DNA of 11,656 nucleotides from Solirubrobacterales bacterium (GTDB taxonomy: Bacteria; Actinomycetota; Thermoleophilia; Solirubrobacterales; Solirubrobacteraceae): assembly GCA_025963955.1 (NCBI GenBank), contig JAOPZU010000264.1, forward strand, positions 1 through 11,656, in the 5' to 3' direction. The position numbers were made by a program, and so were the translations under genes. Positions 6,601-11,607 of this stretch are shown here, piece after piece; positions within the stretch are counted from its first letter, which is position 1, and each line of letters starts with the position of its first letter. The notes under the pieces were generated by a model. It was not told the DNA's origin and did not search any database. It saw only the letters and a program-made list of their open reading frames with translations.

Positions 6601-7047
6601 TCACGGCGCCTCGACGTCCGGAAGGTGCTCGGCCAGGTGGGCCCGGAGAGCCTCCCGGATCGCGATCCGCTCCGCGGGTGTGGCGACGCGCAAGCGCTGC
6701 AGCAGGGCCTTCTGGCCGGTCGTCGGGACGCCCGCCACCTCCCAGCCCACCACCAGGCGCTCGTAGAGGAACTCGATCGCGCGGTGCCACGCGTCCTCGC
6801 GCGCCGCGGACGGCGAGGACCGCTCCCCGCGCCGGACGGCCGCGTACTCGGTGCGGGTGCCGGGCGACATCGCGGTGCGCAGCGTCAGGACCCCGCGGCC
6901 CCCGTCGAGCTCGCGCGGGACGGCCCCGCCCTCCTCGACCTGGACCTCGAGGTCCAGGTCGAGTCCCAGGTCGGCGAACGACGTCGGCCCGGCGGCAGCG
7001 CCCGGGCCACCGCCCTCCTTCCCCCGCCTGCGCGCGCGCTTGCCCAT
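6601..7047 (-). CDS. Conserved-looking hypothetical protein, 148 residues
   Basis: I do not recognise this protein. A basic, Gly/Ala-rich and probably disordered N-terminus (MGKRARRRGKEGGG, 1-22) is followed by a strikingly alternating segment, LGLDLDLEVQVEEGG (27-41), likely a beta strand. A middle region with VLTLRTAMSPGTRTEYAAVRR follows. The C-terminal half is helical (84-148) with aromatic and charged residues (DAWHRAIEFLYERLVVGWEVAG, then LQRLRVATPAERIAIREALRAHLAEHLPD). No signal peptide, TM segment or metal motif is visible. Its ATG begins 3 nt after the TAG of the SnoaL/MBL gene with no Shine-Dalgarno, so it probably depends on coupled translation. A perfect 30-bp DNA palindrome lies within the alternating segment. 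Codon use and operon position argue that it is a real gene. Confidence 0.75.
   Translation of the reverse strand: MGKRARRRGKEGGGPGAAAGPTSFADLGLDLDLEVQVEEGGAVPRELDGGRGVLTLRTAMSPGTRTEYAAVRRGERSSPSAAREDAWHRAIEFLYERLVVGWEVAGVPTTGQKALLQRLRVATPAERIAIREALRAHLAEHLPDVEAP
6934..6963. repeat. Perfect 30-bp palindrome inside the 148-residue gene
   Basis: Bases 6934-6948 are the exact reverse complement of 6949-6963, centred on CTCGAG, with no mismatch and no spacer. Mismatches begin at the next base on both sides. It encodes the alternating Leu-Asp/Val-Glu segment (about residues 29-38). Part of the symmetry follows from CTCGAC and GTCGAG codon pairs, but 15 consecutive matching pairs go beyond what the protein needs. 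Confidence 0.85.
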
Positions 7048-7050
7048 CGT

Positions 7051-8238
7051 CTACGTCGTGGCCGCGGCCTGCCGCAGCTGCCCGGCCACGTCCCCGACGA
7101 GCGGGTCCGCGTGGCCCGGCCAGCACGCCCGCGGGCCGATGTCCGCGAGCTTCAGCAGCGAGGCGCGCGCCTGCTCGGTGTCGCGGTTGAACGCCGCGTG
7201 CGGGACGCGCGGCCTGCCTTTGATCCCGGTCTGGGGGTCGACGGTGTAGAAGGTGTCGGTGCTCAGCGCGACGCCGTCGGACTCACGGTAGAGCGCGATC
7301 AGGCCGTCGGCGTGGCCGGGCAGGTGGACGACGGTGAAGCCGGCCACGTCGTCGCCCTCCTGGATCGTCCCGGCGACGGGCGTCGGCCCACCGTCCCAGT
7401 GCTCGAGCAGCACGGGGAAGACCCGCTTGCCCGCCGCGTTGAGCTTCTGGAAGTCGAAGCCGGAGAAGCCGCCGTCGCCCTCGGTGATCGCGACGTCCGC
7501 CGGGTGGCAGAGGACCGGGACGCCGAGGCCCGGGGCCGCGCCACGGTGGTCCTGGTGGCCGTGGCCGAGGACGACCCGCGTCAGCCCCCCGAGGCTCGCA
7601 GCCGCGGCGGCGATGCCCTTGGTCATGGCCTTGATGCCCGCGTCGAAGGCGAGCACGCCGTCGCCGTCGCGCACGAGGTAGACGTTCATCGTCTTCAGCG
7701 GGAAGCCGCCGCGGACGATCCACACGCCGTCGGCGACCGGCTCGGGCGCACCGGGACCGAGCCGCCGCGCCAGGCGCGTCTTGGCGTTGAAGGCGCCGAG
7801 CACCCGCGCGTCGGCCCTGGAGCCCGCGGCGGGCAGCATGCCGACCTGGCGCGCGAAGGCCATCGAGTCCATATAGGCGTTGTTCTCGGTGATGAGCCCG
7901 TCCTTCACCGTCAACTCGTCGATGCCCTCGAGCTCCAGGCGGGACCCGGTGGCGGCGAGGCCGGCGAAGTCCCCGCCGGTGAAGGTGCCGGTCGCGATCC
8001 AGCGGACGACCGCGCGGTCCTTGTTCGTCGTACTGGACAGCACGCGCAGGTCGAAGTCGGGCATCGCCGCGAACACCGTGGTGAAGTACTCGCGCACGCC
8101 GTCGGGCGCCGTGGTGTCGATCTGGCCGCGGATGAACTCGCGGCCGCCGGGCTGCCAGCAGGCGACCATCCCGTCCACGTCGCGCGCGGCGAGCGCGGCG
8201 AAGTACTGCTTGGCGACAGCGGCGGGGGTCGGGGCCAT
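7051..8238 (-). CDS. SnoaL-like domain fused to metallo-beta-lactamase hydrolase domain
   Basis: The 395-residue protein has two parts. Residues 1-130 resemble a SnoaL-like/NTF2-fold domain: AAVAKQYFAALAARDVDGMVACWQPGG, YFTTVFAAMPDFDLRV, VRWIATGTFTGGDF, LEGIDELTVKDGLI. Residues 165-390 are an MBL hydrolase: GHGHQDHRG (225-233, His226, His228, Asp230, His231), HLPGHADG (305-312, His309), LSTDTFY (325-331, Asp328) and WPGHAD (373-378, His376). All ligands for a two-metal centre are present. There is no signal peptide, so it is cytoplasmic. The substrate is unknown; the NTF2 fold could bind or pre-process a small molecule, which is inference. Start: ATG 8238 begins the SnoaL domain and has TACGAT 7 nt before it; a longer frame to 8286 would overrun the divergent promoter. 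It is the first gene of the four-gene operon; the 148-residue gene starts 3 nt after its stop. Confidence 0.9.
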   Translation of the reverse strand: MAPTPAAVAKQYFAALAARDVDGMVACWQPGGREFIRGQIDTTAPDGVREYFTTVFAAMPDFDLRVLSSTTNKDRAVVRWIATGTFTGGDFAGLAATGSRLELEGIDELTVKDGLITENNAYMDSMAFARQVGMLPAAGSRADARVLGAFNAKTRLARRLGPGAPEPVADGVWIVRGGFPLKTMNVYLVRDGDGVLAFDAGIKAMTKGIAAAAASLGGLTRVVLGHGHQDHRGAAPGLGVPVLCHPADVAITEGDGGFSGFDFQKLNAAGKRVFPVLLEHWDGGPTPVAGTIQEGDDVAGFTVVHLPGHADGLIALYRESDGVALSTDTFYTVDPQTGIKGRPRVPHAAFNRDTEQARASLLKLADIGPRACWPGHADPLVGDVAGQLRQAAATT

Positions 8239-8245
8239 GGCGGTG

Positions 8246-8251
8246 ATCGTA
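8246..8251 (-). promoter_or_regulatory. -10 element (TACGAT) of the SnoaL/MBL operon
   Basis: TACGAT on the minus strand is followed by CACCGCC and then the ATG at 8238. The 7-nt spacing puts the transcription start on or next to the start codon. The divergent gene has the same layout (TACACT, CACCGCCG, ATG). No convincing -35 is seen. Confidence 0.6.
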
Positions 8252-8277
8252 CCCGGCGGCCTCGCGCGTCCTCCGCA

Positions 8278-8283
8278 TACACT
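8278..8283 (+). promoter_or_regulatory. -10 element (TACACT) of the stand-alone MBL gene
   Basis: TACACT fits TANNNT and is followed by CACCGCCG and ATG 8292, 8 nt away. Together with the opposing TACGAT it leaves 26 bp between the two -10 boxes, so each promoter's -35 zone lies in the other's upstream region. Confidence 0.6.
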
Positions 8284-8291
8284 CACCGCCG

Positions 8292-9296
8292 ATGCCCGCT
8301 CCCGCCCACAAGCGCGAAGTCGGCCGCGGCGAGCGCGTGCTCCCCGGGGTCTGGCGCCTGCGCCTGCCGCTGCCCTGGCCTGGCGTGCCCCACTGCAACG
8401 CCTGGGCCGTCGCGGCGGGGGACGGCATCGTCCTGTTCGACACGGGCATGCACGAGCCGGGGTCCCTGGCGCACCTGGAGCGGGCGCTCGCCCAGGTGCA
8501 CCTGAAGCTCGAGCACGTCCGCCTGCTCGTCTGCACCCACGCCCACTCCGACCACTATGGGCAGGCGGCGACGATCGTCGAGCGCTCGGGCTGTGAGCTC
8601 TGGATGCACCCGGCCCACCAGCACCAGACGCAGTACGGCGAGGACCCGGAGGGCGGGCTGGAGCGGCGCCTGGAGATCGCCCGGCAGTCCGGCGTCCCGG
8701 CCGCCCCGCTGGCGGCCTACCAGGACGCGGCCAAGGGGCGCGGGAGTGGCGTCAAGGGCATCGTGCTCCCGGACCGGCCGCTCGTCGACGGCGTGAGGAT
8801 CGGGACCGACCTCGGTGACTGGGAGGTCGTGGAGACCCCGGGCCACGCCCCCTCGCACGTCTGCCTGCACCAGCCCGAGCGGCGCCTGCTCATCAGCGGC
8901 GACCACCTGTTGGGGCGCATCAGCCTGTACTACGAGCACGGCTGGTCGCCGGACCCGGTGGGGGAGTTCCTCGCCTCGCTGGACCGCGTCGCCGCGCTCG
9001 ACGTCCGCCTCTGCCTCTCGGGCCACGGCCGGACGTTCACCGACGTCGAGGCCCACATCGAGGCCAACCGGAAGCTCGTCGCGGAGGACCTGGAGCGCCA
9101 CCTACATGCGCTCGAGGGTGGGGCACTCACGGCCTTCGACGTCGTGCCCCGCGTCCACGACGACGCGGTCACGGAGCTCAACGCGAGCTGGTGGCTCACC
9201 GAGACGCTCTGCTACCTCGAGCACCTGGAGATCGCCGGGCGCGTGCGCCGGGTCCCGGCCGAGGACGACGGCCCGGAGCGCTGGGCCGCCACCTGA
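8292..9296 (+). CDS. Metallo-beta-lactamase-fold hydrolase (LACTB2-like)
   Basis: A 334-residue cytoplasmic MBL-fold hydrolase of unknown substrate. Metal ligands are complete: THAHSDHYG (82-90, His83, His85, Asp87, His88), TPGHAPSH (182-189, His185), ISGDHLLG (201-208, Asp204) and LSGHGRTFTD (242-251, His245). After the MBL core (about 15-255) comes a helical tail: HIEANRKLVAEDLERHLHALEGGALTAFDVVP, then WWLTETLCYLEHLEIAGRVRRV (300-321). This looks like the winged-helix C-terminal domain of LACTB2-type hydrolases, which suggests a thioester, phosphodiester or RNA-type substrate, though this is inference. An insertion at 113-165 holds YGEDPEGGLERRLEIARQSGVP. The ATG start is set by the -10 at 8278 and by the domain boundary. 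It is divergent from the SnoaL/MBL gene, so two MBL proteins of different architecture share one intergenic region. metF starts 48 nt downstream with its own promoter-like element. Confidence 0.93.
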   Translation: MPAPAHKREVGRGERVLPGVWRLRLPLPWPGVPHCNAWAVAAGDGIVLFDTGMHEPGSLAHLERALAQVHLKLEHVRLLVCTHAHSDHYGQAATIVERSGCELWMHPAHQHQTQYGEDPEGGLERRLEIARQSGVPAAPLAAYQDAAKGRGSGVKGIVLPDRPLVDGVRIGTDLGDWEVVETPGHAPSHVCLHQPERRLLISGDHLLGRISLYYEHGWSPDPVGEFLASLDRVAALDVRLCLSGHGRTFTDVEAHIEANRKLVAEDLERHLHALEGGALTAFDVVPRVHDDAVTELNASWWLTETLCYLEHLEIAGRVRRVPAEDDGPERWAAT

Positions 9297-9306
9297 GCGG
9301 GACCCC

Positions 9307-9340
9307 GGCCAACCTTGACACGATCGTGTTAGGGTTGGCC
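9307..9340. promoter_or_regulatory. Near-perfect 34-bp inverted repeat directly upstream of metF
   Basis: Bases 9307-9323 pair with 9324-9340 at 15 of 17 positions; the two exceptions are G-T, which can pair as G-U in RNA. The core ACACGATCGTGT (9318-9329) is perfectly palindromic and the outer GGCCAACC/GGTTGGCC arms are perfect. It starts 10 nt after the stop of the MBL gene and ends 4 nt before the metF ATG. It covers the likely metF -10. It could be a repressor operator, a terminator-like end for the MBL transcript (15-bp stem, GATC loop, but no T-run), or both. Confidence 0.8.
9330..9335 (+). promoter_or_regulatory. -10 element (TAGGGT) of metF, inside the inverted repeat
   Basis: TAGGGT fits TANNNT and ends 9 nt before ATG 9345, the same hexamer and distance as at the 93-residue gene (10543-10548). 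The TTGACA at 9315-9320 is only 9 nt upstream, too close to serve as its -35. Confidence 0.5.
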
Positions 9341-9344
9341 CGCG

Positions 9345-10235
9345 ATGCGCATCGACGAGATCCTGGCCGGCAGCGGCGACCCGCTGTTCTCCTTCGAGTT
9401 CTTCCCGCCGAAGACGGAGGAGGGGGAGGCGAACCTGCAGCAGGCGCTTCGCGAGCTCGAACCGCTCGAGCCCGACTACGTCTCGGTGACCTACGGCGCC
9501 GGCGGCACCACGCGCGAGCGGACGATCGACATCGTCAAGGGCCTGAAGACGGACTACGGCATCGAGGCCATGGCGCACTTCACGTGCGTGAACGCCACGA
9601 CGGACGAGCTGCGCCGCACGCTGGACCAGATGCGCGACGCCGGCATCGAGAACGTGCTCGCCCTTCGCGGCGACCCGCCGGCGGGGCAGGAGCGCTGGAC
9701 GAAGACCGACGGCGGCCTCGAGTACTCCCGCGAGCTCGTCGAGCTGCTGCGCGACGAGTACCCCGAGTTCGTCATCGGCGGTGCCGCGTTCCCCGAGACG
9801 CACATCCACGCGACCTCACCGGAGGACGACATCGCCTTCCTGAAGGCGAAGGTCGACGCGGGGATGACGTTCCTCATCACGCAGCTGTTCTTCGACAACG
9901 CCCACTACTTCGACTTCGTGGAGCGGGCGCGCGCCGCCGGCGTCGACGTCCCGATCATCCCGGGCGTCATGCCGATCACGAACATCGACGGCGTCAAGCG
10001 GATGACGCAGCTCTCCGCCGCCTCGCTGCCGCCGGGCCTGGAGCGCGAGCTGGAGGCGCGGCGCGGGAACCCCGAGGCCGTCGCCGAGTTCGGAGTGGCC
10101 TACGCGACGCTCCAGTGCGCCGAGCTGCTGGCGGGCGGTGCTCCCGGCATCCACTTCATCACGTTGAATCGCTCCCCGGCGACCCGCGCGATCCTCAGCG
10201 CGCTCAAGCTGCACGCGCCCTGGCGGCGCACCTAG
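9345..10235 (+). CDS. metF: 5,10-methylenetetrahydrofolate reductase
   Basis: FAD-dependent cytoplasmic enzyme that reduces 5,10-methylene-THF to 5-methyl-THF, the methyl donor for methionine synthesis. The 296 residues are a normal bacterial MetF length without the eukaryotic regulatory domain. Motifs in order: SFEFFPPKT (16-24, catalytic Glu18), VSVTYGAGGTTRERT (46-60) and ALRGDPP (106-112, flavin-contacting Asp110). GGAAFPETHIHA (145-156), TQLFFDN (179-185, folate-contacting Gln180) and IIPGVMPI (204-211) follow. The C-terminal region has GIHFITLNRSPATRAIL (268-284). No Shine-Dalgarno precedes the ATG; TAGGGT lies 9 nt upstream within a 34-bp inverted repeat, so translation is probably leaderless and transcription probably regulated. 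The upstream MBL gene is 48 nt away on the same strand, so read-through is possible unless the hairpin stops it. It converges on the 93-residue gene with 16 nt between stop codons and no clear terminator. Confidence 0.97.
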   Translation: MRIDEILAGSGDPLFSFEFFPPKTEEGEANLQQALRELEPLEPDYVSVTYGAGGTTRERTIDIVKGLKTDYGIEAMAHFTCVNATTDELRRTLDQMRDAGIENVLALRGDPPAGQERWTKTDGGLEYSRELVELLRDEYPEFVIGGAAFPETHIHATSPEDDIAFLKAKVDAGMTFLITQLFFDNAHYFDFVERARAAGVDVPIIPGVMPITNIDGVKRMTQLSAASLPPGLERELEARRGNPEAVAEFGVAYATLQCAELLAGGAPGIHFITLNRSPATRAILSALKLHAPWRRT

Positions 10236-10251
10236 CGCCGACGACTGTCCA

Positions 10252-10533
10252 TCATTCCTCGATCGCGGTGATCGCGAGGCCCTCGGCGAGGGTCGGGCGC
10301 CCACCCACCTCGTAGCGCACGTCGATCGAGTCGTTCTGGCGGTAGGTGCCGACCCCCCAGGCCCCGAGGAACCAACGCCAGCCGGAGATCTTGTCCTTCT
10401 GCAGCGCCTGGTCGAAGACGAGCGTGCGGCCGTCGACCCGGTAGTCCTCACCCGGCGTCTGCAGCACGCCGTTGAGGAAGACCTGGAACGGCCCGTCGAT
10501 CTGGGGCGGCAGCGGGACGAGCGAGCGGGGCAC
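10252..10533 (-). CDS. Small orphan protein with phage-tail-like beta segment, 93 residues
   Basis: I cannot assign a family with certainty. The segment PFQVFLNGVLQTPGEDYRVD followed by GRTLVFDQALQKDKI (15-49) resembles a short beta module common in phage tail-fibre and receptor-binding proteins (FLNG-x-LQ-x-xx-DY, then a strand, then DxI). The middle SGWRWFLGAWGVGTYRQNDSIDVRYEV (50-76) is aromatic-rich and the C-terminus is acidic (AITAIEE). There is no signal peptide, TM helix or Cys. It sits alone, not in a phage cluster, between metF (convergent) and a metallopeptidase gene (divergent), so a domesticated or independently evolved beta domain is more likely than a prophage remnant. GTG 10533 has TAGGGT 9 nt upstream and no Shine-Dalgarno, consistent with leaderless translation. 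Confidence 0.75.
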   Translation of the reverse strand: MPRSLVPLPPQIDGPFQVFLNGVLQTPGEDYRVDGRTLVFDQALQKDKISGWRWFLGAWGVGTYRQNDSIDVRYEVGGRPTLAEGLAITAIEE

Positions 10534-10542
10534 GGTCCGCCG

Positions 10543-10548
10543 ACCCTA
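10543..10548 (-). promoter_or_regulatory. -10 element (TAGGGT) of the 93-residue gene
   Basis: TAGGGT on the minus strand ends 9 nt before GTG 10533. It is one base away from the divergent gene's -10 at 10550-10555. Confidence 0.5.
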
Positions 10549-10549
10549 C

Positions 10550-10555
10550 TAGCCT
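10550..10555 (+). promoter_or_regulatory. -10 element (TAGCCT) of the YgjP-like metallopeptidase gene
   Basis: TAGCCT ends 8 nt before GTG 10564; the same hexamer with the same spacing stands before the 115-residue gene (11602-11607). Any -35 would lie inside the first codons of the divergent gene. Confidence 0.5.
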
Positions 10556-10563
10556 GATCCGCC

Positions 10564-11235
10564 GTGCCCACCGCCTCCCCGATCCCCTACCGCGTGCGCC
10601 GCTCGACGCGGGCGCGGCGGGTCCGGGTCGTGGTCCATCCGGACGCGACGGTGGAGGTCGTGCTGCCCGCGCGCGCCCGCGAGCGGGACGCCGCGGAGGC
10701 CATGCGGCAGCTGGACGACTGGGTCACCCGGCGCCTGGCCGAGGTGCGCTCGCAGGCGCGGCGGACCGCGCCGCCGGCCGGCACCGTGCCGTACCTCGGG
10801 ACGCTGCTGACGCTCGTCCCGGAGGCCGGCCGCACGCAGGTCCACGGGCAGGGCCTGCGGCTGTGGGTGCCGGCGGGGGACCCGCGGCCCGCGCTGGAGC
10901 GCTGGTACCGCCGCCGGGCCCGCGAGGAGATCGCGCCGCGGCTGGACGAGGCCGCCGCGGCGGTCGGGCGGACGTACACGACGCTCGCCGTGCGCAACCA
11001 GCGCACGCGCTGGGGCTCGTGCTCCTCGTCGGGCGCGATGAGCTTCAACTGGCGGCTGCTGCTTGCCCCGCCCGCCGTGCTCGACTACGTCGTCTGGCAC
11101 GAGGCGTGCCACCTCGTGCACCTGGACCACTCCCCGCGCTTCTGGGCGCTCGTCGCCACGCACCGGCCGGCCTACCGCGAGCAGCAGCGCTGGCTGACCC
11201 GCAACGGCGCCGGGCTGCAGCTGCCGGCCTTCTGA
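10564..11235 (+). CDS. YgjP-like (DUF45) zinc metallopeptidase
   Basis: A 223-residue protein of the YgjP/DUF45 group of zinc-dependent gluzincin-like peptidases; the physiological substrate is not established. The N-terminal half is a beta-rich basic region: YRVRRSTRARRVRVVVHPDATVEV, then RERDAAEAMRQLDDWVTRRL. VPYLGTLLTLVPE (75-86) follows. The C-terminal half has the family signature. RTRWGSCSSSGAMSFNWRLLLAPP (147-170) is followed by DYVVWHEACHLVHLDHSPRFWALV (174-197), in which HEACH (179-183) supplies His179, His183 and catalytic Glu180, and His189 is the probable third ligand. There is no signal peptide or TM segment, so it is cytoplasmic. GTG 10564 is set by the -10 TAGCCT 8 nt upstream and by the 30-bp divergent intergenic space. 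It converges on the 115-residue gene with 10 nt between stops. Confidence 0.93.
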   Translation: MPTASPIPYRVRRSTRARRVRVVVHPDATVEVVLPARARERDAAEAMRQLDDWVTRRLAEVRSQARRTAPPAGTVPYLGTLLTLVPEAGRTQVHGQGLRLWVPAGDPRPALERWYRRRAREEIAPRLDEAAAAVGRTYTTLAVRNQRTRWGSCSSSGAMSFNWRLLLAPPAVLDYVVWHEACHLVHLDHSPRFWALVATHRPAYREQQRWLTRNGAGLQLPAF

Positions 11236-11245
11236 GCCCGGACGT

Positions 11246-11593
11246 TCAGCCCGGTCCGCGGAGCACGCGGGCCAGCGCCGCGAAGGCGTCCTCGCCCGGC
11301 TGTCGCGCGACGACCTCACGGCGCCAGCGGCCCGTCCACGCCTCGGCGGTGCCGTCCCCGCGCACGTCGATCCCGGCGGCGACACCGCTCCCGCGCACCT
11401 CACCGCGCGCGGCGACCTGTGCGGACGGCGGGAGCTCACGCCGGAAGACCGACGTGCTCCCGCGCGTGGCGCCGATGCCGTCCAGGCGCTCGCGCAGGGC
11501 CAGCAGCGCGCTGAGGACGTCGTCGTGCTGCGCGTGCTCGACCTTGGGGCCGATGCGCACGGTGCTGCGGACCTGCTTCCGCCGGACGGCCAT
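11246..11593 (-). CDS. Hypothetical protein, 115 residues
   Basis: Not recognised. A basic N-terminus (MAVRRKQVRSTVRIGPK) leads to a probable helix (QHDDVLSALLALRERLDGIG, 22-41). A region with FRRELPPSAQVAARGEVRGSG follows, then a charged GIDVRGDGTAEAWTGRWRREVVARQPGEDAFAALARVLR segment that could be strand-strand-helix. No signal peptide, TM helix, Cys or catalytic motif is visible. The start is ATG 11593, not the more upstream codons: TAGCCT lies 8 nt before it, and sequence further upstream would be Ala/Arg-rich promoter DNA. It faces the metallopeptidase gene tail to tail. Codon bias and the promoter support a real gene. Confidence 0.7.
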   Translation of the reverse strand: MAVRRKQVRSTVRIGPKVEHAQHDDVLSALLALRERLDGIGATRGSTSVFRRELPPSAQVAARGEVRGSGVAAGIDVRGDGTAEAWTGRWRREVVARQPGEDAFAALARVLRGPG

Positions 11594-11601
11594 GGGGGCG
11601 C

Positions 11602-11607
11602 AGGCTA
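11602..11607 (-). promoter_or_regulatory. -10 element (TAGCCT) of the 115-residue gene
   Basis: TAGCCT on the minus strand ends 8 nt before ATG 11593, with no Shine-Dalgarno between. The remaining bases to the window end (11608-11656) are GC-rich and show no start, hairpin with T-run or repeat that I can support. Confidence 0.5.

Noticed and set aside
5965..8505. 846-codon plus-strand open frame across the operon
   Set aside because: It is antisense to the aminotransferase, 148-residue and SnoaL/MBL genes and runs into the MBL gene in another frame; no recognisable motif.
9315..9320. TTGACA as a perfect -35 box for metF
   Set aside because: It is only 9 nt from the TAGGGT -10, far from the usual 16-19, and it is part of the inverted repeat; no other -10 at the right distance precedes the ATG.
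9191..10315. 374-codon plus-strand frame over metF
   Set aside because: Out of frame with the clear MetF motifs and of shadow-like composition.
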